Shown here in pieces: positions 4,413-7,163 of a stretch of 7,163 nt of DNA. The DNA is from Synechococcaceae bacterium WBB_10_009. GTDB lineage: Bacteria > Cyanobacteriota > Cyanobacteriia > PCC-6307 > Cyanobiaceae. Numbering within the stretch: position 1 is the first letter of the stretch; every line of letters begins with the position of its first letter. Location: NCBI GenBank assembly GCA_010030955.1, contig RHBP01000086.1:1-7163 (forward strand). Reading direction: 5' to 3'. Under the pieces are notes generated by a model, which was not told where the DNA came from, did not search any database, and saw only the letters and a program-made list of their open reading frames with translations. Position numbers and translations under genes: made by a program.

Positions 4413-7163
4413 CTAGGCGGCCGTGGGCAGCGCCAGCTCCTCCACCGAGGGGCACGTGCACACCAGATTGCGATCGCCGTAGGCGTTGTCGATGCGGGCC
4501 ACCGCCGGCCAGATCTTGCTCGCCAGCTGCCCCTCTCCGGCGGGGAAGCCCGCCTGCTGGCGGCTGTAGGGCCGATCCCAGGCGTCGTCGGTCAGCGCCG
4601 CCAGGGTGTGGGGCGCCCGCTTGAGCGGATTGTTCTGGGGGTCCCACTGGCCCCCCTCAATGGCGGCGGCCTCGGCGCGAATCGCCACCATGGCCGCCAC
4701 GAAGCGCTCCAACTCCGGCAGGGCTTCGCTCTCGGTGGGCTCCACCATCACCGTGCCAGCCACGGGCCAGCTCACGGTGGGGGCGTGGAAGCCGTAATCC
4801 ATCAACCGTTTGGCCAGGTCGTCCACCTCGAGGCCAGCGGTGCGGCGCAGGGGCCGCAGATCGAGGATGCATTCGTGGGCCACGCGGCCCTGGGCGCCCC
4901 GGTAGAGCACCGGGAAGTGGGGCTCCAGCTGCGCCGCCAGCCAGTTGGCCGCCAGCAGCGCCACCGCGCTGGCCTGGCGCAGGCCGGCGCCCCCCATCAT
5001 GCGGATGTACATCCAACTGATGGGCAGGATGCTGGCGCTGCCCCAGGGCGCGGCCGACACCGGCCCAATGGGCTCGCCGCCACCGCAGGCCTGGGCCAGG
5101 GGGTGGCCGGGCAGGAAGGGCAGCAGGTGCTGGGCCACCGCAATCGGGCCCACCCCCGGGCCACCGCCGCCATGGGGGATGCAGAAGGTTTTGTGCAGGT
5201 TGAGGTGGCACACATCGGCGCCGTAGAGGCCCGGCTTGGCCAGGCCCACCTGGGCGTTGAGGTTGGCGCCATCGAGATACACCTGGCCGCCGCAGCGGTG
5301 CACCACGGCACAGATCTCCTGGATGCCCTCCTCAAACACCCCATGGGTGGAGGGGTAGGTCACCATCAGGGCCGCCAGGTTGGTGGCGTGGGCCTCCGCC
5401 TTGGCCGCCAGGTCGGCCCGGTCGATGTTGCCCTGCCCGTCACAGGCCACCGGCACCACCTGCATGCCCGCCATCACGGCGCTGGCGGGGTTGGTGCCAT
5501 GGGCGCTGGTGGGGATCAGGCAGATGCGGCGGTGGTGGTCGCCGCGGCTGCGGTGCCAGGCGCGGATCACCAGCAGCCCGGCGTACTCGCCCTGGGAGCC
5601 GGCATTGGGCTGCAGCGACACGCCGGCGAAGCCGGTGAGGGCCGCCAGCCACTGCTCCAGGTCGGCCACCAGGCGGCGGTAACCGGCGCTTTGGGCGGCG
5701 GGGGCAAAGGGGTGCAGCTGGGCGAAGGCGGGCCAGCTCACCGGCTGCAGCTCCGCCGCCGCATTGAGCTTCATGGTGCAGCTGCCCAGGGGGATCATCC
5801 CGTGCACCAGCGAAAAGTCGCGGGCCACCAACCGCTGGATGTAGCGCAGCAGTTCGGTCTCGCTGCGGTAGCGGTGAAACACCGGTTGCTGCAGCCAGGG
5901 GGCCTGACGCCGAGGCACCGCATCAGCCCAAAGGTGCGCCTCCGGGGTGGCGCCGGCGGCCTCCAGCTCCCGCTGCAGATCGTCCCAGAGGGCCTGGACA
6001 GCGGGCACCGCCTGGCCGGCGGGGGCCAGGGCGGCAAGCAGCCGCTGCAGCTCCTCCAGGCCACTGCATTCATCCAGGCTGATGGCCAGGCCGCCGGTCT
6101 CCGGGCGCAGGTTGAAGCCGGCGGCCTCAGCCCGCCCCAGCAGGGTTGCGGCATCGGGGGTGCGCAGCCGCAGGCTGTCGAAGCCGGGGCCCGCCAGGGG
6201 CTCCAGCCCCAGCTGCCCCAGGGCGCGGCTGAGCACGGTGCGCAGCAACAGCACCCGCCGGGCCATGGCGGCCAGGCCCTCGGGGCCGTGGTGCACCGCA
6301 TAGAAGCCGGCCATCACAGCCAGCAGCACCTGGGCGGTGCAGATGTTGCTGGTGGCCTTGTCGCGGCGGATGTGCTGCTCCCGGGTCTGCAGGGCGAGCC
6401 GCAGGGCGGGGCGGCCCTCCGCATCCAGCGATTGGCCCACCAGACGGCCGGGGATGCGCCGCTGCTGGGCGGCGGTGGTGGCAAAGAAGGCGGCATGGGG
6501 GCCGCCGAAGCCCATGGGCACGCCGAAACGCTGGGTGCTGCCCACGGCAATCTCCACCCCCAGCGCCCCCACCGGCTGCAGCAGCACCTGGGCCAGGGGA
6601 TCGACGGCGGCGGTCACCATCACCCCGGCGGCGCGGGCCGCCGCCACCACGGCGGCGGGATCCCAGAGGCGGCCGTCCGTGCCGGGGAGCTGCAGCAACA
6701 GCCCAAAGGCGTCCTCCAGCGGGGCCGGCTGCTCCACCAGCCGCTGCGGATCCACCGGCACCAGCTCAATGTCCAGGGGCTCGGCGCGGGTCTGCAGCAC
6801 CGCCCAGGTCTGGGGGAAGACGGCCTGGTCCACCAGGTAGCGGCGGGCCTCAGCGCGGGGGCAGGCGGCGGCGCTGAGGGCCATGGCTTCAGCCGCCGCG
6901 GTGGCCTCATCCAGCAGGGAGGCGTTGGCGATCGGCAGGCCGGTGAGCTCGCTGATCAGGGTTTGGAAGTTGAGCAGCGCTTCGAGGCGGCCCTGGCTCA
7001 GCTCCGCCTGGTAGGGGGTGTAGGCGGTGTACCAGGCGGGGTTTTCAAACACATGGCGCTGCAGCAGCGCCGGCGTGATGCAGCCGTAGTAGCCCAGGCC
7101 AATCAGGCTGCGGCGCACGGCGTTGTCGGCGGCGATGGCCTGCAGCTCCGCCAGGGCCTGGGC
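4413..7163 (-). CDS. gcvP: Glycine dehydrogenase (decarboxylating), P-protein; N-terminus beyond window
   Basis: This PLP-dependent enzyme of the glycine cleavage system decarboxylates glycine and passes the aminomethyl group to the lipoyl arm of H-protein. In cyanobacteria this also clears photorespiratory glycine. The visible 916 residues read without a break to the window edge. The family is usually about 950-1000 residues long, so roughly 50-80 N-terminal residues lie outside. The alpha-like half holds GLGYYGC, an RHVFENPAWYTAYTPYQ stretch and ATSNICTAQ. The beta-like half holds PLGSCTMKLN, SAHGTNPASA, the YLDGANLNAQ segment and LNLHKTFCIPHGGGGPG, in which K (codon 5190-5192) is the expected Schiff-base lysine. 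The tail NAYGDRNLVCTCP carries a Cys-Thr-Cys near the C-terminus (4452-4460). In Synechocystis P-protein, a C-terminal cysteine forms a redox-switch disulfide with an internal one. An apparent GTG start at 7118 is not real, since homology continues upstream of it. It is the single-chain (homodimeric) form, not the split gcvPA/gcvPB form. Confidence 0.96.
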   Translation of the reverse strand, partial: AQALAELQAIAADNAVRRSLIGLGYYGCITPALLQRHVFENPAWYTAYTPYQAELSQGRLEALLNFQTLISELTGLPIANASLLDEATAAAEAMALSAAACPRAEARRYLVDQAVFPQTWAVLQTRAEPLDIELVPVDPQRLVEQPAPLEDAFGLLLQLPGTDGRLWDPAAVVAAARAAGVMVTAAVDPLAQVLLQPVGALGVEIAVGSTQRFGVPMGFGGPHAAFFATTAAQQRRIPGRLVGQSLDAEGRPALRLALQTREQHIRRDKATSNICTAQVLLAVMAGFYAVHHGPEGLAAMARRVLLLRTVLSRALGQLGLEPLAGPGFDSLRLRTPDAATLLGRAEAAGFNLRPETGGLAISLDECSGLEELQRLLAALAPAGQAVPAVQALWDDLQRELEAAGATPEAHLWADAVPRRQAPWLQQPVFHRYRSETELLRYIQRLVARDFSLVHGMIPLGSCTMKLNAAAELQPVSWPAFAQLHPFAPAAQSAGYRRLVADLEQWLAALTGFAGVSLQPNAGSQGEYAGLLVIRAWHRSRGDHHRRICLIPTSAHGTNPASAVMAGMQVVPVACDGQGNIDRADLAAKAEAHATNLAALMVTYPSTHGVFEEGIQEICAVVHRCGGQVYLDGANLNAQVGLAKPGLYGADVCHLNLHKTFCIPHGGGGPGVGPIAVAQHLLPFLPGHPLAQACGGGEPIGPVSAAPWGSASILPISWMYIRMMGGAGLRQASAVALLAANWLAAQLEPHFPVLYRGAQGRVAHECILDLRPLRRTAGLEVDDLAKRLMDYGFHAPTVSWPVAGTVMVEPTESEALPELERFVAAMVAIRAEAAAIEGGQWDPQNNPLKRAPHTLAALTDDAWDRPYSRQQAGFPAGEGQLASKIWPAVARIDNAYGDRNLVCTCPSVEELALPTAA
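4470..4477. repeat. HIP1 core octamer GCGATCGC
   Basis: A single exact copy of the cyanobacterial highly iterated palindrome core (GCGATCGC) lies inside gcvP near its 3' end. HIP1 is very frequent in many cyanobacteria; I noticed only this exact copy in the window, with several one-mismatch relatives. It supports the cyanobacterial assignment only weakly. Confidence 0.6.

Noticed and set aside
7116..7118. GTG as the start codon of gcvP
   Set aside because: The frame continues to the window edge with family-like sequence upstream (ending ELQAIAADNA), so the true start lies outside.

Overview
This 7.2 kb window is very GC-rich, and its gene content points to a cyanobacterium, most likely a high-GC picocyanobacterium of the Cyanobium/Synechococcus kind. 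The basis is a tandem pair of three-domain (class C) flavodiiron proteins of the Flv3/Flv1 type, which are restricted to oxygenic phototrophs, together with a long single-chain glycine decarboxylase P-protein. The species assignment is inference; no rRNA or other marker is present.

Layout. Positions 30-3601 (+) hold a two-gene unit, flv3 then flv1, joined by a one-base TGATG overlap. Positions 3602-3796 are a non-coding spacer with two compact hairpins. A small gene of 72 codons follows on + (3797-4015). It meets a small gene of 76 codons on - (4031-4261) tail to tail across 15 bases. A 151-base, less GC-rich spacer (4262-4412) then carries a candidate minus-strand promoter and an unexplained coding-like stretch on the + strand. 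From 4413 to the window edge lies gcvP on -, with its N-terminus cut off by the window.

How the genes work together. Flv3 and Flv1 are expected to act as a hetero-oligomer that reduces O2 to water with electrons from the acceptor side of photosystem I, without releasing reactive oxygen species. The sequence shows a division of labour. Flv3 keeps the full set of di-iron ligands but has weakened flavodoxin-domain FMN motifs. Flv1 has lost most iron ligands but keeps recognisable FMN motifs. GcvP decarboxylates glycine in the glycine cleavage system, the exit step of photorespiratory 2-phosphoglycolate metabolism. Both ends of the window therefore concern coping with O2 and excess light, although they are transcribed convergently and are not an operon.

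I found no CRISPR array, tRNA, rRNA, transposase or phage gene. The window looks like ordinary core chromosome. The points most worth a second look are the complementary decay of the two flavodiiron proteins, a 33-base identical block shared by them, and the orphan coding-like fragment near 4285-4371.
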